DNA of 64,000 nucleotides from Myxococcus llanfairpwllgwyngyllgogerychwyrndrobwllllantysiliogogogochensis (GCF_006636215.1 NZ_VIFM01000011.1:26643-90642); one strand, 5' to 3'. Positions 7,710-17,463 are shown, counted from the stretch's first letter. Notes: generated by a model not told the origin, from the letters alone. Numbers and translations: made by a program.

Positions 7710-8708
7710 CTACTCGCGGGACTTCGACAGCGCGCGCTGCATCGACGCCGGATAGCGGTCTCCCACCGCGACGCCCGGAGGCGCCACGAGGTCGATGTCC
7801 TTCAGGTCCTTCTCCGTGAGCTTCACGTCGAGCGCGCCCAGGTTCTCATCCAGGTACTTGCGCCGCTTGGTTCCCGGGATGGGGACCACGTCCTGGCCGC
7901 GCGCCATCACCCACGCGAGCGCGAGCTGCGCCGGCGTGCAGCCCTTGTCCTTCGCCAGCCGCTCCACCTTCACCACCAGCTCCAGGTTGCGCGTGAAGTT
8001 CTCTCCCTGGAAGCGCGGCGAGTGGCGGCGGTAGTCGTCCGCGGCCAGGTCCTCGTAGCGCTTGATTTGCCCCGTCAGGAAGCCGCGCCCCAGCGGGCTG
8101 TACGGCACGAAGCCGATGCCCAGCTCGTGGCAGGCCTGGAGCACCCCGTCCTCCGGTTCGCGGCTCCACAGCGAGTACTCACTCTGGAGCGCGGCGATGG
8201 GGTGCACCTTGGAGGCCCGGCGCAGCGTGTCCGCGTCCACCTCCGACAACCCCAGGTGCCGCACCTTGCCCGCGCGCACCAGGTCCGCCATGGCCCCCAC
8301 CGTGTCCTCGATGGGCGTCGACGCGTCCAGCCGGTGCAGGTAGTACAGGTCGATGACGTCCACGCCCAGCCGGCGCAGGCTGGCCTCGCACGCGCGCTTC
8401 ACGTACTCGGGGCTGCCGTTGATGCCGCGCGCCTGCGGGTTGTTCGGGTCCCGGACGATGCCGAACTTGGTGGCCAGGACGACCTTCGCGCGGTGGGGCT
8501 TGAGCACCCGGCCCACCAGCTCCTCGTTGCTTCCGGAGCCGTACATGTCCGCCGTGTCGAAGAAGGTGATGCCCTTGTCCAGCGCGTGCAGCAGCGTGGC
8601 TTCCGACTCGGCGTCATCCCGCCCCGCGTAGAAATCCGACATCCCCATGCAGCCCAGGCCCAAGGCGGACACCTTCAGGCCCTGCTTTCCGAGAGTCCGT
8701 GTCTCCAT
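7710..8708 (-). CDS. Aldo/keto reductase
   Basis: 332 residues. TIM-barrel NAD(P)H-dependent oxidoreductase of the YajO/AKR13-like group: '[12 protein letters not shown]', '[18 protein letters not shown]' (catalytic Asp/Tyr), 'VLATKFG' (Lys), and the cofactor-binding '[15 protein letters not shown]' near the C-terminus. The ATG at 8708 was preferred over one 30 bp upstream because GAAGGGG lies about 9 bp before it. It reduces aldehydes or ketones in the cytoplasm; the natural substrate is not deducible. It ends 9 bp from the stop of the convergent radical SAM gene. Confidence 0.92.
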   Translation of the reverse strand: METRTLGKQGLKVSALGLGCMGMSDFYAGRDDAESEATLLHALDKGITFFDTADMYGSGSNEELVGRVLKPHRAKVVLATKFGIVRDPNNPQARGINGSPEYVKRACEASLRRLGVDVIDLYYLHRLDASTPIEDTVGAMADLVRAGKVRHLGLSEVDADTLRRASKVHPIAALQSEYSLWSREPEDGVLQACHELGIGFVPYSPLGRGFLTGQIKRYEDLAADDYRRHSPRFQGENFTRNLELVVKVERLAKDKGCTPAQLALAWVMARGQDVVPIPGTKRRKYLDENLGALDVKLTEKDLKDIDLVAPPGVAVGDRYPASMQRALSKSRE

Positions 8709-8762
8709 GTCGACAGCCCCTTCGCCGGCCGCCGACATGGCGTCCGTTTTCGCGCGGAGCCT

Positions 8763-10961
8763 TTACTGTGGCTGGGCCACCGACACGTCAACTGGAAGCG
8801 TTCGCTCCCGAGGCAAATCGACGGTGAAGGTGGAGCCGCGCCCCTGCTCGCTCTCCACGCGCACCCGCCCTCCCATGGCCTCCACCAGCGTCCGGGTGAT
8901 GTAGAGGCCCAGGCCCAGGCCGCCATAGTGCCGTTCCGACACGGCGCGCTCGAAGCGGCCGAAGAGGCGCGGCAGGTGCTCGGGCGCAATCCCGATGCCC
9001 TGGTCCCTCACCCGCAAGCGCGCACGGGTGGGGCCCTGCTCCAGGCTCAGCTGGATGGGTTTGCCCGAGCCGTACTTCACCGCGTTGTCGATGAGGTTGG
9101 TGACGACCTGCTCCAGCCGGAGCCGGTCCCATCGACCGATGAGGCCCGACTCACCGCCCTCCACCTCCAGCGTGGAGCCGGCCCGGGTTGCATGGGGCTC
9201 GTAGCGCACCACCACCTCGCGGATGAGCGCGCCCAGGTCCACGTCCTCCAGCTCCAGGGCCAGCCTGCCCGCGGCGATGCGCGACACGTCGAGCAAATCT
9301 CCCACGAGCTCCGCCAGCTTCTTCACCTGCCGGGCGCCCGTGTCCACGTAGCCCTTCACCACGGAGTAGGGGATGGCGTCGGGGTGGCGCTCCAGCTCGC
9401 GCGCGAGCGCCTGGAGCTTGAGGCTCAGCGGGGTGAGGGGCGTCTTCAGCTCGTGGCTCGCGATGGAGAGGAACTCGTCGCGCAGGCGGATGGCCTCCTG
9501 GGCCTCGCGGTACAGGCGCGCGTTCTCCATGGAGAGCGCGGCGCGGTACGCCAGCTCCAGCCCGAAGGCGAGGTCCGCCTGGGTGTAGCGACGGTTGGAG
9601 AACGAGGTGAAGAAGCTGAAGACTCCCAGCGTGTGGCCGCGCACCACCAGCGGCACGGCGATGAAGGAGCGCAGGCCGGTGGCCAGCATCACCCGGGCGT
9701 GGTTCTCGTTGTGGGCGCTGCGCTTGATGTGCGCGGGCGTCATCTCCTCCAGGAGGATGGCCTCGCCGCGCAGGAGCGCCGCGGTGGGCGGGTGGCGCGG
9801 GTTGCCCTCCGGCATGAGCTGGAAGTTGAGGACCTCCGCGGCGGTGGCGGCGTCCTCGGGGCGTGCATGGGCGACCTCCAGCCGACGGAAGTTGCCATCG
9901 GGTTGCGCCAGGTCCACGAAGCACCAGTCCGCGAGCGCGGGCACCACGAGCTTGGCCAGGTTGCGCATCGTCGCCTCGTAGTCGAGCGAGGACGCGAGCA
10001 CCGTGCTCACCTCGGCGAGGACGCGGGTGCGGAACTCGGCCTGGCGCAGTTCGATGGCCAGGGCCTCCGCGCGCTGGCGTGCGTGCACCAGGTCCGTCAC
10101 GTCGAAGCCGAAGCCCGCGATGCCGTCCACCTGTCCCTGGGTGTCGCGGGTGGGCTGGTAGACGAGGTTGTGAAAGGTCTCCTTCTCCATCCCATCCGTC
10201 TGGAGGAAGCGCAGCGGCACGGCGTTGCCCACGAAGGGCTCGCCCGTGGCGAAGACGCGGTCCAGCACGTCGCGTGCGTCCTGCTCCGCCACCTTCACCA
10301 CGCCCTCCTGGAAGGGCATGCCCAGGGTGTCCCGGCTCTTCAAGAGCGAGCTGTTGCGCGCGTTGGAGAAGTCGAAGTCGTGCGTGGCGCCGCGCAGGAA
10401 GAAAATCTGCGCGGGGGCCTGCATGAAGATGGTGTGCAGGCGAGTCCTCGCGGCCTCGGACGCGGCGCGGGCCTGTCGCTCGCTCTCCAGCAGCCCCGCA
10501 CGCTCCTCCATGGCCCGGCTGAGCGACACGTTCAGCTTGGTGATGAAGATGGCGAGCAGGGCGAAGATGCCCAGGGACAGCACATCCGCGGACCTCATCT
10601 GGAGTGTCAGTCGCGGCGGGAGGAACTCGTGGTCCACGGCCCCCAGTGACAACGCCGTCACCAGGAGCGCGGGCCCCCATCCTCCCCACCAGCCGGCCAC
10701 CATGACGGCGCCATAGAAGAAGAGGAAGGGGCTGGTGGACATCAGCGACGCGAGCTCCATCTGGAGCAGCAGCGCGCAGAGGAAGAAGAGCAGGGCGACG
10801 CCATAGCGGCCCAGTCGGGACTTCTGAAGCCAGCTCCAGGCCTTCCGGGGGTCCGGCGTGAGGCGCTGCTCGAGCGGAGCCGACAGGGAGCGCGTGCTCC
10901 CCGACGGACGGGTGGTTTCCAGATGCGAGACGGGCGTGGGCAAGGCGAGGGGCCTCCTCAC
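8763..10961 (-). CDS. Membrane sensor histidine kinase (DUF4118-PAS-GAF-HisKA-HATPase)
   Basis: About 732 residues from a GTG at 10961; the start is uncertain, since the frame stays open to 11084 but that extra N-terminus looks non-coding. Order: four hydrophobic helices at about 52-145 resembling the KdpD-type DUF4118 domain, a PAS-like domain (175-300), a GAF-like domain (325-490), HisKA with phospho-acceptor H503 in ASHELKTPL, and a HATPase domain with N, G1 and G2 boxes (DNAVKYG, DQGIGIA, GGLGLGL). No receiver domain, and no response regulator next to it, so it is an orphan kinase. It lies 54 bp upstream of the aldo/keto reductase on the same strand. The signal is unknown. Confidence 0.9.
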   Translation of the reverse strand: MRRPLALPTPVSHLETTRPSGSTRSLSAPLEQRLTPDPRKAWSWLQKSRLGRYGVALLFFLCALLLQMELASLMSTSPFLFFYGAVMVAGWWGGWGPALLVTALSLGAVDHEFLPPRLTLQMRSADVLSLGIFALLAIFITKLNVSLSRAMEERAGLLESERQARAASEAARTRLHTIFMQAPAQIFFLRGATHDFDFSNARNSSLLKSRDTLGMPFQEGVVKVAEQDARDVLDRVFATGEPFVGNAVPLRFLQTDGMEKETFHNLVYQPTRDTQGQVDGIAGFGFDVTDLVHARQRAEALAIELRQAEFRTRVLAEVSTVLASSLDYEATMRNLAKLVVPALADWCFVDLAQPDGNFRRLEVAHARPEDAATAAEVLNFQLMPEGNPRHPPTAALLRGEAILLEEMTPAHIKRSAHNENHARVMLATGLRSFIAVPLVVRGHTLGVFSFFTSFSNRRYTQADLAFGLELAYRAALSMENARLYREAQEAIRLRDEFLSIASHELKTPLTPLSLKLQALARELERHPDAIPYSVVKGYVDTGARQVKKLAELVGDLLDVSRIAAGRLALELEDVDLGALIREVVVRYEPHATRAGSTLEVEGGESGLIGRWDRLRLEQVVTNLIDNAVKYGSGKPIQLSLEQGPTRARLRVRDQGIGIAPEHLPRLFGRFERAVSERHYGGLGLGLYITRTLVEAMGGRVRVESEQGRGSTFTVDLPRERTLPVDVSVAQPQ

Positions 10962-11238
10962 GGCGAGGGAGCACCGCGAGCGTCCGGAATCGAAACGCTC
11001 CCGGCGCGAGGCGGGGTCCGCGCATGATGGTCCTACTTGGCGCTCGTCTGCCTTCTTCTCGGATGCAAGTGATTGAAGGAGCACGCTCGGCGGTTCAACG
11101 CGCGACTTCTTGCTCCGACTTGTTGAGTGGACAGCTCCCCCGAGAGGGACGGGGCACCACCGACCCGGTGTTCCCTGACGCTGACGATGAAGTCTTTCAG
11201 GTGTGTTGTTTGTGAATGGCGCCGTGTGAGGGTTGGCG

Positions 11239-11595
11239 TCAAATCATTGGAGCTTCGAGCATGTCACGCATGCGCATCGAATCGCGGTCCTGAGGCCTCC
11301 CCATGCTGAACGAGTCCGACTGGGACAGGAGGCCGGGGCCCTGGGACATGCCCTTGTTGTACTTCCGGGTGGGGCAGCAGTGACCATCGATGCCCACGCT
11401 CGGGCCGCCCATGTTGCTCGGGCCCATGTCGAAGCGGTCCCGCATCAGCATGGGATTGCCGATGAAGCTCCCCGGAGGTGCGGAGCCACCGTTGCCCGTG
11501 GCGCCCTGGATGGTGATGGGCTCCTGCATGGCCGGCTGCTTCGGGACCTGCCGCAGGTGAAGCGAGTGTCGGGCGGAAGAGAGCTTCGGGGTCAT
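11239..11595 (-). CDS. Small Met/Gly-rich hypothetical protein
   Basis: 118 residues, not recognised. The ATG at 11595 is set by a strong Shine-Dalgarno (TTGGAGG) about 8 bp upstream. The composition is unusual: basic N-terminus, then a low-complexity stretch rich in Gly, Met, Ser and Pro (GNGGSAPPGSFIGNPMLMRD, DMGPSNMGGPSVG), one Cys pair in 'DGHCCPTRKYNKG', and a Met/Arg/Asp-rich tail (SMRMRDMLEAPMI). No signal peptide or membrane segment. It stands alone, with no maturation enzyme next to it. It could be a peptide precursor, a regulatory or disordered protein, or a metal-related protein; none can be supported further. Confidence 0.6.
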   Translation of the reverse strand: MTPKLSSARHSLHLRQVPKQPAMQEPITIQGATGNGGSAPPGSFIGNPMLMRDRFDMGPSNMGGPSVGIDGHCCPTRKYNKGMSQGPGLLSQSDSFSMGRPQDRDSMRMRDMLEAPMI

Positions 11596-11668
11596 GGCGT
11601 GTACCTCCAAGTGGGCGGTGTGGCTTCATTACGGCGCACACGCGCACACGGTTACATCGCCTCGACAG

Positions 11669-11694
11669 GGGCCGCGCTGGCGTGAGCGCGGCCC
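11669..11694 (-). terminator. GC-rich hairpin after the beta-lactamase-family gene
   Basis: Perfect 10-bp inverted repeat (GGGCCGCGCT / AGCGCGGCCC) with a 6-nt loop, starting 6 bp beyond the stop of the 11701-12897 gene on its transcript. No clear U-run follows, which is common in high-GC genomes, so it is a likely intrinsic terminator or RNA-end stabiliser. Confidence 0.6.
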
Positions 11695-11700
11695 GGTGCG

Positions 11701-12897
11701 TCACTTCACGGTGGGCGGCGGATACGGGTTGTAGTCCCAGCGCCAGGGCATGTCCGTGGGGCCCAGGACGGCTTCGATGAGCGGAGGGAAGACGTGGGGG
11801 CCCTTCACGCTGTTGGCGAGCAGGACGACGCAGCGCGCGCCGCGCTCCAGGCAGAGGGCGAAGTTGTCGGTGTGCTCGTCGTGGCCGCCCTTGAAGAAGG
11901 CGGGGCCGGAGCGGTCATTGAAGAGCACCATGCCCAGTCCGGCGGACAGGGAGATGGTCTGGTTGCGCGGGTCCGTTTCCTCGGTGAGGGTGGGGAACTG
12001 GTGGGCCCAGGGGATGGCGAGCTGCGGGGAGAGCAGCTCCGCGCGCGCCTTGGAGGAGAGGCCTTCTCCGCGCATGAGGCCGGCGAGGAACTTCGCGTAG
12101 TCCTCGATGGTGGTGTCCATGGAGCCGGCGGCGCGGACGCTGCCGCGCTGGTGGTGGGCCTTGGCCACGCCGTGCTCGTCGTAGCCGGTGGTGACGTTGG
12201 GGGCGAAGTCGTCCCGCCAGACCATGCTGGTGCGGCGCATGCCGAAGCGGTCGAAGACGCGCCGCTGGAACTCCTGGCCGGCGTCGAGTCCGAGGCCCGC
12301 GTCCTCGAGGACGAACTGGAGCAGGTTGATGCCCTCGCCGGAGTAGGCGTAGCGCGCGCCCGGGTCGAACTTGAAGTCGAGCTTCCCGTCCGGGTTGAGG
12401 AAACGGAAGTTGGGGACGCCGGGCGAGTGGCTCAGCAGCATGCGCGGCGTGAGCTGCTTCCAGCGCGGGTCCGCCGCGAGGTCCTCGTACTTCTTGAACT
12501 CGGGCAGGGGCTTCTTGAGGTAGCGCTCGATGGGCGTGTCCAGGTCCAGCACACCCTCGTCGACGAGCTGCATGACGAGGTAGCCGAAGACGAGCTTGGT
12601 CAGTGATGCGCCGTACATGACGGTGTCGGTCTTGAGGGGCGCGGCCTGCTCGACGTCGCGCAGTCCGTAAGCCTTCACGGCGACGACCTGGCCTTCCTCG
12701 ATGATGGCCAGCGCGAGCCCGGGCAGCTTCGCCTCGGTCATGAGGCGCACGGCGGTGGCATCGATGTCCGGGCCGTGGCGCACGGGTTCAGGCTCGGACA
12801 GGGAACACACCCTGGTGCACGCGGAGAGCAGGCCCAGCAGACCCAGCAGGCTCGGGAGGAGGAGACGGGCGAGGGGACGAACGAGCGAGGAGGGCAT
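11701..12897 (-). CDS. Beta-lactamase-family serine hydrolase lipoprotein
   Basis: 398 residues. Signal sequence with lipobox LLSAC (Cys27), so it is exported and lipid-anchored. The class C beta-lactamase/DD-peptidase fold is shown by S98-L-T-K101 (SxxK nucleophile), 'YAYSGEG' as the YxN-equivalent second motif, and 'GHDEHTDNFA' near the C-terminus in the position of the KTG-like motif. Members include esterases, D-aminopeptidases and EstB-like enzymes; true beta-lactamase activity is not implied. It is transcribed alone and ends at a strong hairpin. The substrate is unknown. Confidence 0.88.
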   Translation of the reverse strand: MPSSLVRPLARLLLPSLLGLLGLLSACTRVCSLSEPEPVRHGPDIDATAVRLMTEAKLPGLALAIIEEGQVVAVKAYGLRDVEQAAPLKTDTVMYGASLTKLVFGYLVMQLVDEGVLDLDTPIERYLKKPLPEFKKYEDLAADPRWKQLTPRMLLSHSPGVPNFRFLNPDGKLDFKFDPGARYAYSGEGINLLQFVLEDAGLGLDAGQEFQRRVFDRFGMRRTSMVWRDDFAPNVTTGYDEHGVAKAHHQRGSVRAAGSMDTTIEDYAKFLAGLMRGEGLSSKARAELLSPQLAIPWAHQFPTLTEETDPRNQTISLSAGLGMVLFNDRSGPAFFKGGHDEHTDNFALCLERGARCVVLLANSVKGPHVFPPLIEAVLGPTDMPWRWDYNPYPPPTVK

Positions 12898-13098
12898 GCC
12901 TGGAGAATGTGGTGACGGCCAGGTTGTCGCAATTCCAAGCGGCCTCGTGCCGACACGCCGAGGTGGCTGTTACGCGATGACTGAGTCGTGCGAGACGACG
13001 CGTGCGGGTCTGCCCCGGCGAGATGCCCCGCGATTCAGGTCGTCGCGCGATGTCTGTCATTGGGGGCAGGGCCCCGCGCGGCGCGAGTGGAGCAGGCC

Positions 13099-14424
13099 CT
13101 ACGGAACGCGGGCGCGGCTTCGGAATGGCAGGGGCTTGGTGCCGGTGGCCAGGTCCTCCGCGCTCACGTGCCGCACGTCCAGCCGCGGTGACCCGCTCCA
13201 CCCGAGGTTGCGCAGGGCGGCGACGAGTCGCTCACACAGTGGCGTTACCTCGGAGGCGTCCGCGCCGGCCAGCTCCAGCTCGAAGGAAGAGGGTGTCAGC
13301 TGCGTCAGCCGGAAGGCGCGCAGGGCGTGGTGCTTGAACACCCAGGCGAGCGTCCACGCATCCACTGTTCGGCCCGTGGGAGTCGTGAAGTGGCACGCGC
13401 CGCGACCGCCGAAGCGCTCCAGTGTCCAGCCGTGGAAGCCGCACGCGCACGCGTCCCTGTCCACCGTGCCCGAATCTCCCGGCAGATAGCGCAGGAGCGG
13501 CAGCACGCTGGGACGCAGCCGCGTCACCACCACCTCGTTGAGTCCTGGCTCCAGCCACACGTCGGGCGCGAGGACATGGAAGCGCCCCGGCCCTCCCAGG
13601 CACTCCCAGGCAAGCGGTCCCGTCTCCGTCGTTGCGTAGTAGTTCAGCAGCGGCGCGGGCACCGAGCGCGCCAGGGCGTCCCGGGTGTCCTGGGGCAGGT
13701 ACTGCGCGGAGGTGAGCAGCAGCGCGGGGGCCGGGAGGTCGCGCTGCTCGGAGAGCCACCGCAGTCCCTCCGGGTCTGAGAAGATGACGGCGGGACGTAC
13801 GCGGCTCAGCCGCTCGCGTGCATTGTCTCGCAGCACGGAGATGCGGTGCAGCGCGCCGTCCTGGAGGATGGGCAGCCGCACCGAGTACTCGAGTCCACCC
13901 GGCAGGGCATCCAGCAGCACCACACGGGGACGCGGCGGCAGCACGGCCCGCGCGCGCTCCAGCCAGAACCGCAGCACCGCCCACATGTGCAGGCAGTCGC
14001 GCCTGTCTCTCACCACCTTCACCGGCTCGCCCGTGGAGCCGGAGCTTCGCACCACCACGCTCTCGTCCTCATGGGACAGCGGTGTGGGCACCTGGTCCCA
14101 GTGTCGCGCCAGCGTGCCTCGTTCCAGCGTGGGGAAGTGCCTCAGGTCCGCGAGCGTTCGGAGGTCTCCAGGGTGAAGCCCCGCGTCCCGCAGTCGCCGC
14201 GTGTAATAGGGAGAAGCCAGCAGGCCAGCGCGCAGCCCTTCCAGTCGCGACTCCAGCTCCGCGCGGGCCGCTGCCTCGTCGGGGAGGACGGCGAAGCGCG
14301 ACAGGTCCCGGGCGATGGACTCCGCCCACGGGACATGGGGACGCTGGGTGGCGGTGTCCCGGCGGATGTTCGCGCGGGGAGCCACGCGTGCATCCGAGGG
14401 GAGCCCCAACGTCACTCGCGCCAT
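13099..14424 (-). CDS. PaaK/CapK-like adenylate-forming enzyme
   Basis: 441 residues. ANL-superfamily protein of the phenylacetate-CoA ligase/CapK type: P-loop-like 'VVRSSGSTGEPVKVV', 'NYYATTETGPLAWEC' (the A5-like motif), and 'RYLPGDSGTVD' (the ATP-ribose-binding GDxG). The C-terminal lid is short. By family it activates a carboxylic acid as an acyl-adenylate, with or without CoA transfer. Its start overlaps the previous gene's stop by 13 bp, so it is the last gene of the MoxR/VWA operon. A ligase in a MoxR-VWA operon is unexpected and its link to the other genes is unknown. Confidence 0.82.
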   Translation of the reverse strand: MARVTLGLPSDARVAPRANIRRDTATQRPHVPWAESIARDLSRFAVLPDEAAARAELESRLEGLRAGLLASPYYTRRLRDAGLHPGDLRTLADLRHFPTLERGTLARHWDQVPTPLSHEDESVVVRSSGSTGEPVKVVRDRRDCLHMWAVLRFWLERARAVLPPRPRVVLLDALPGGLEYSVRLPILQDGALHRISVLRDNARERLSRVRPAVIFSDPEGLRWLSEQRDLPAPALLLTSAQYLPQDTRDALARSVPAPLLNYYATTETGPLAWECLGGPGRFHVLAPDVWLEPGLNEVVVTRLRPSVLPLLRYLPGDSGTVDRDACACGFHGWTLERFGGRGACHFTTPTGRTVDAWTLAWVFKHHALRAFRLTQLTPSSFELELAGADASEVTPLCERLVAALRNLGWSGSPRLDVRHVSAEDLATGTKPLPFRSRARVP

Positions 14425-14978
14425 CCTCGAGCGTCGGCGGCGCGCTGGGCCGCATCCGCGAGGTCCTTGGCGCGCTTGTCCGCTTCCTGGCGGCGGGCCT
14501 GCTCCGCCCGCTCCATCTCCTGCAGCGCGGCGCGGTAGTCGAGCTGCTTCAGCCGCGCGGAGGTGTCACGGGATGACTCGTCCTTCACCTGCCCGTCCAC
14601 CGCGTGCACCCACTTGCGCAGGAACTCCTCCTGACGGAAGGCGTTGGAGCGCACCATCTCCGCCGTCAGGGGCTCCACCCACACGAAGAACCCCCGCATC
14701 ACGGTGGCGGCGTCCGCGTTCTTCCTCAGCATCGCCGCCGTGTCCGCACCCAACGAGGACGACGTCAGTACGTACGCGAGCATCACCACCTGCTCCCGCC
14801 AGAGCGCTGGAGTCTTCGCTCTGCGCTCCATGTCCTCCCAGTCCGCGCGCGACGGAGGACGCACTCCCGCGAGGCGGAAGGTGTCGCAGATGATGGCCAC
14901 CGCGAGCTCGTGCGGATACGGCGAAACGAGAGGCACGTCGGTGAGCTGCTTCTGGATGTTCTTGACGTCGAAGGCCAT
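14412..14978 (-). CDS. Hypothetical helical protein of the MoxR-VWA operon
   Basis: 188 residues, not recognised. The ATG at 14978 overlaps the upstream gene's stop by one base (TGATG). Predominantly helical with no signal peptide or membrane segment. The C-terminal 40 residues are a charged Ala/Glu/Arg-rich helix (MERAEQARRQEADKRAKDLA), probably coiled coil. Its place in the operon suggests an adaptor or accessory subunit of the MoxR/VWA machinery, which is inference from position only. Confidence 0.7.
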   Translation of the reverse strand: MAFDVKNIQKQLTDVPLVSPYPHELAVAIICDTFRLAGVRPPSRADWEDMERRAKTPALWREQVVMLAYVLTSSSLGADTAAMLRKNADAATVMRGFFVWVEPLTAEMVRSNAFRQEEFLRKWVHAVDGQVKDESSRDTSARLKQLDYRAALQEMERAEQARRQEADKRAKDLADAAQRAADARGWRE

Positions 14979-16639
14979 CACTTCTCCAGCAAAGCCTGGG
15001 ACAAGGCCGCGGCGGCGGGGCCGAAGTCCGACAGCCATTTCACCACCACCAGGCGGAAGTTGCGCTCCTTCAGCGCGGGCGCCAGCGCCTGCCGCGCTCG
15101 GTGCTCGTCCGGCAGCGCGAGGAGCGCGACGAGCAGGCGAGAGCGCCGCGTCGCCTCCACCAGCATCTTCATATGCTCGTCCGTCGCCACGTTCGACAGG
15201 AAGTCGCTGTCGGAGATGATGACGCGCAGCGCGTCCGGCCGCTCCTTGGACAGCGTGCCCAGCACGTCGAAGGGGAACATCGTCCCCCCGCCGATGTAGT
15301 GCAGCAGGAACTCGCGCGCCGTCTCCTCGTCGTACATCCACGGGGAGAGCTTGGGGTCGGTGTGCGAGTAGATGATGCCGCGCACCTTCGCCTGCTTGCG
15401 CAGCGCGGAGGCGGACAGCACCTGCGCGGCCAGCGTCATCGTGTTGAGCTGCGCATCCGGGTTCGGCATGGAGCCGCTGGTGTCCAGGTACAGCTCCACG
15501 GAAGGCACACCGAGCTCGGACGCGGGAGGCACGTCGGCCTCCAGCTCGCGACGCAGCGGCGACACCGCGGCGAGGTGTCCCTGGGTGAGCACCGTCAAGG
15601 TCCAGTCGATGGCGGAGGGGTCATCCCCGTACTCCCACGCCTCGGGCGTGGTGCGCAGGTACGGCTCCGGCTTCGAGGGCGCGGACGGGAGCTTCAGCAA
15701 GTGCTGGTCGACGAGCCGCCGGTAGTGCCGGGCCACCAGCGCGCGGCGCAGCTTTCCTCTGCCCGTTCCGGGCAGGTGTTGGGTGACGCGGTTGATGTGG
15801 TCCAGCGCGTCCGGCGCCTTCGTGTCGTGGGCCTCGTCGAGCCAGCCCTTCGCACGAGCCTCCTCCAGCGCGTCTTCCCACCTGCCACCACTCTGGAGCG
15901 CGGAGTCCCAGTCATCCACGTCCGGCAGCGACACGTCGTCACCCAGGGGCAGGGTGTACGTCGTCTCGTCGAGCTTGCCGAGGTAGCGGATGAAGGTGGC
16001 GCAGAAGTAGAGGAACTGGAGGCGCGGGTGCGGCAGCGCATAGAAGGTCTGCGCGAACATCCGAGCCTCCGCGCGCAGGCCAGGGAACCGCTCTTCCATC
16101 GGCGCCATCGCCGCGCGAGGCACCAGGTCTCCAGGCTCGCGTCCCCACAGCTCCTCGTAGATGGCGAGGTAGAAGAAGAACATCGGCGAGACTTCGCCGC
16201 CGCCCTGCGTGCGCTGGAACCCGCGATACACCCGGCACAGGTCCTCCGGGTGCGTGCGGCCCACGAACTCGTTCACCTGGAGGTCGTAGAAGAGGTTGGT
16301 GAGGGACTGCTTCAGGCCGGGGAGCAGCCGCTGCTCCATGACGCGCAGCTCCGCGTCCCAGCCCAGCGTGTGCGGGAAGCGCGCGTGGTGGCCGATTTCG
16401 TGCGCGAGCACCGCCATCAAGCTGTCCGCCGCGCCCATGGACTCCAGCAGCTCGAAGTGGACGAAGACCTGACGCTTCGTGAGGTCGATGTACGCGAGCG
16501 GCTCGTTCGCGTGGTCCGCGTCCGGCCGGAAGGGGACGTGAGGCTCCGGAGGGCTGAGCCGCACCTGCACGTCCCACAGCGCCAGCGCGTCCCGCCAGCA
16601 TCCCGCGATGTGCTCTGGCGTGAAGCGCGACGTGCTCAT
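14978..16639 (-). CDS. VWA-domain protein with N-terminal HEXXH metallopeptidase-like domain
   Basis: 553 residues. The N-terminal domain has H80-E-I-G-H84-H (zincin motif) followed by 'NLFYDLQVNEF' at 115-125, in the position of the DUF2201-type 'D..vN' segment that could supply the third zinc ligand. The C-terminal domain begins with the VWA MIDAS motif D386-T-S-G-S390, with further acidic 'IISDSDF'. The pairing of putative metallopeptidase plus VWA (DUF2201-like) next to a MoxR ATPase is a known theme, in which VWA proteins act with MoxR chaperones to remodel or mature targets. ATGA overlap with the upstream gene. The protease activity is unproven. Confidence 0.82.
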   Translation of the reverse strand: MSTSRFTPEHIAGCWRDALALWDVQVRLSPPEPHVPFRPDADHANEPLAYIDLTKRQVFVHFELLESMGAADSLMAVLAHEIGHHARFPHTLGWDAELRVMEQRLLPGLKQSLTNLFYDLQVNEFVGRTHPEDLCRVYRGFQRTQGGGEVSPMFFFYLAIYEELWGREPGDLVPRAAMAPMEERFPGLRAEARMFAQTFYALPHPRLQFLYFCATFIRYLGKLDETTYTLPLGDDVSLPDVDDWDSALQSGGRWEDALEEARAKGWLDEAHDTKAPDALDHINRVTQHLPGTGRGKLRRALVARHYRRLVDQHLLKLPSAPSKPEPYLRTTPEAWEYGDDPSAIDWTLTVLTQGHLAAVSPLRRELEADVPPASELGVPSVELYLDTSGSMPNPDAQLNTMTLAAQVLSASALRKQAKVRGIIYSHTDPKLSPWMYDEETAREFLLHYIGGGTMFPFDVLGTLSKERPDALRVIISDSDFLSNVATDEHMKMLVEATRRSRLLVALLALPDEHRARQALAPALKERNFRLVVVKWLSDFGPAAAALSQALLEK

Positions 16640-17463
16640 ACGGGCACGAGCACCACGACGTGCTGCGAGGTGTCCAGCGTGCCGGCGGCGCGCCAGTCAT
16701 TCGTCACGGTGGCGAACCAGGAGTCCACGCGCGGGTCCCTCCACGCGACGGTGGACAGGTGCGGGCTCTGCTGGAGCGTCACCTCGGGGGTCTCGCGACA
16801 ACCCATGGCGCCGAGGGGAATGGGCGTGTCCGACAGGAGCAGGCCCTGTGTCGCGGCCTCACGTCCGGCGATGGCGTGGCGGTGGCGGTCGTGCACGCAC
16901 AGCACCGTGGGCGCCAGGAAGTGCAGGGGGCCGGGCAGGAAGCGGCTGTCCTCTCGGGACAGGTCCACGAGGAAGGGCTGGGCCTTGTCGCCGAGCTTCA
17001 TCGCGGGAGGCTCCATGGCGAGCGCGGCGGTTTCTCGCAGGCGCTCCTCGATGCCCGTGAGCGAGCCGAGCCGCTGGCTCACGCGATAGAAGATGCGCTG
17101 CACCCACGGTGGAGCGGACTCCAGGTTTTCGCCCACGTTCCACAGCTGCGCGAGCACGCCGGCGCGTTGGGCCTCGGGGACACCCGAGAGCAGGCGGGGG
17201 ACCAGGTCCGTCCACGCGAGGGTGAAGAGGTTCTGTCGGCCCGCGGTCGCCGGGTACAGGTAGCCCAGTCCGATGGCCTCGGCGCCCAGGCGCAGATATG
17301 CGCGCAGCAGGTCCTCTGCGTCGGCGGGGGAGGCGCCTGTCTGGGACAGGGACTCTCCGAGCTTCCGCGCGGGTCCTTCGAGCAGGGCGCGCCACAGCTC
17401 GGAGTCCCACCGCACGTAGCGGCCACGGGCGCTGGCCTCCAGCTCGTCCGCGAAGCCGCTCAT
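16636..17463 (-). CDS. Hypothetical protein between MoxR ATPase and VWA protein
   Basis: 275 residues from the ATG at 17463, chosen because it overlaps the MoxR stop as ATGA. Not recognised. Helical N-terminal half (ELEASARGRYVRWDSELWRA...) and a mixed alpha/beta C-terminal half ending in the strand 'SQHVVVLVPV'. No signal peptide or transmembrane segment. ATGA overlaps at both ends mean translation is coupled with the ATPase and the VWA protein, so a stoichiometric partner is likely. It may correspond to the variable third components that accompany MoxR-VWA pairs in proposed NTP-dependent conflict systems, but I see no motif proving that. Confidence 0.7.
   Translation of the reverse strand: MSGFADELEASARGRYVRWDSELWRALLEGPARKLGESLSQTGASPADAEDLLRAYLRLGAEAIGLGYLYPATAGRQNLFTLAWTDLVPRLLSGVPEAQRAGVLAQLWNVGENLESAPPWVQRIFYRVSQRLGSLTGIEERLRETAALAMEPPAMKLGDKAQPFLVDLSREDSRFLPGPLHFLAPTVLCVHDRHRHAIAGREAATQGLLLSDTPIPLGAMGCRETPEVTLQQSPHLSTVAWRDPRVDSWFATVTNDWRAAGTLDTSQHVVVLVPV

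Noticed and set aside
8022..10649. 875-codon plus-strand open frame
   Set aside because: Antisense to the aldo/keto reductase and histidine kinase, both with clear motifs; composition is typical of a GC-rich shadow.
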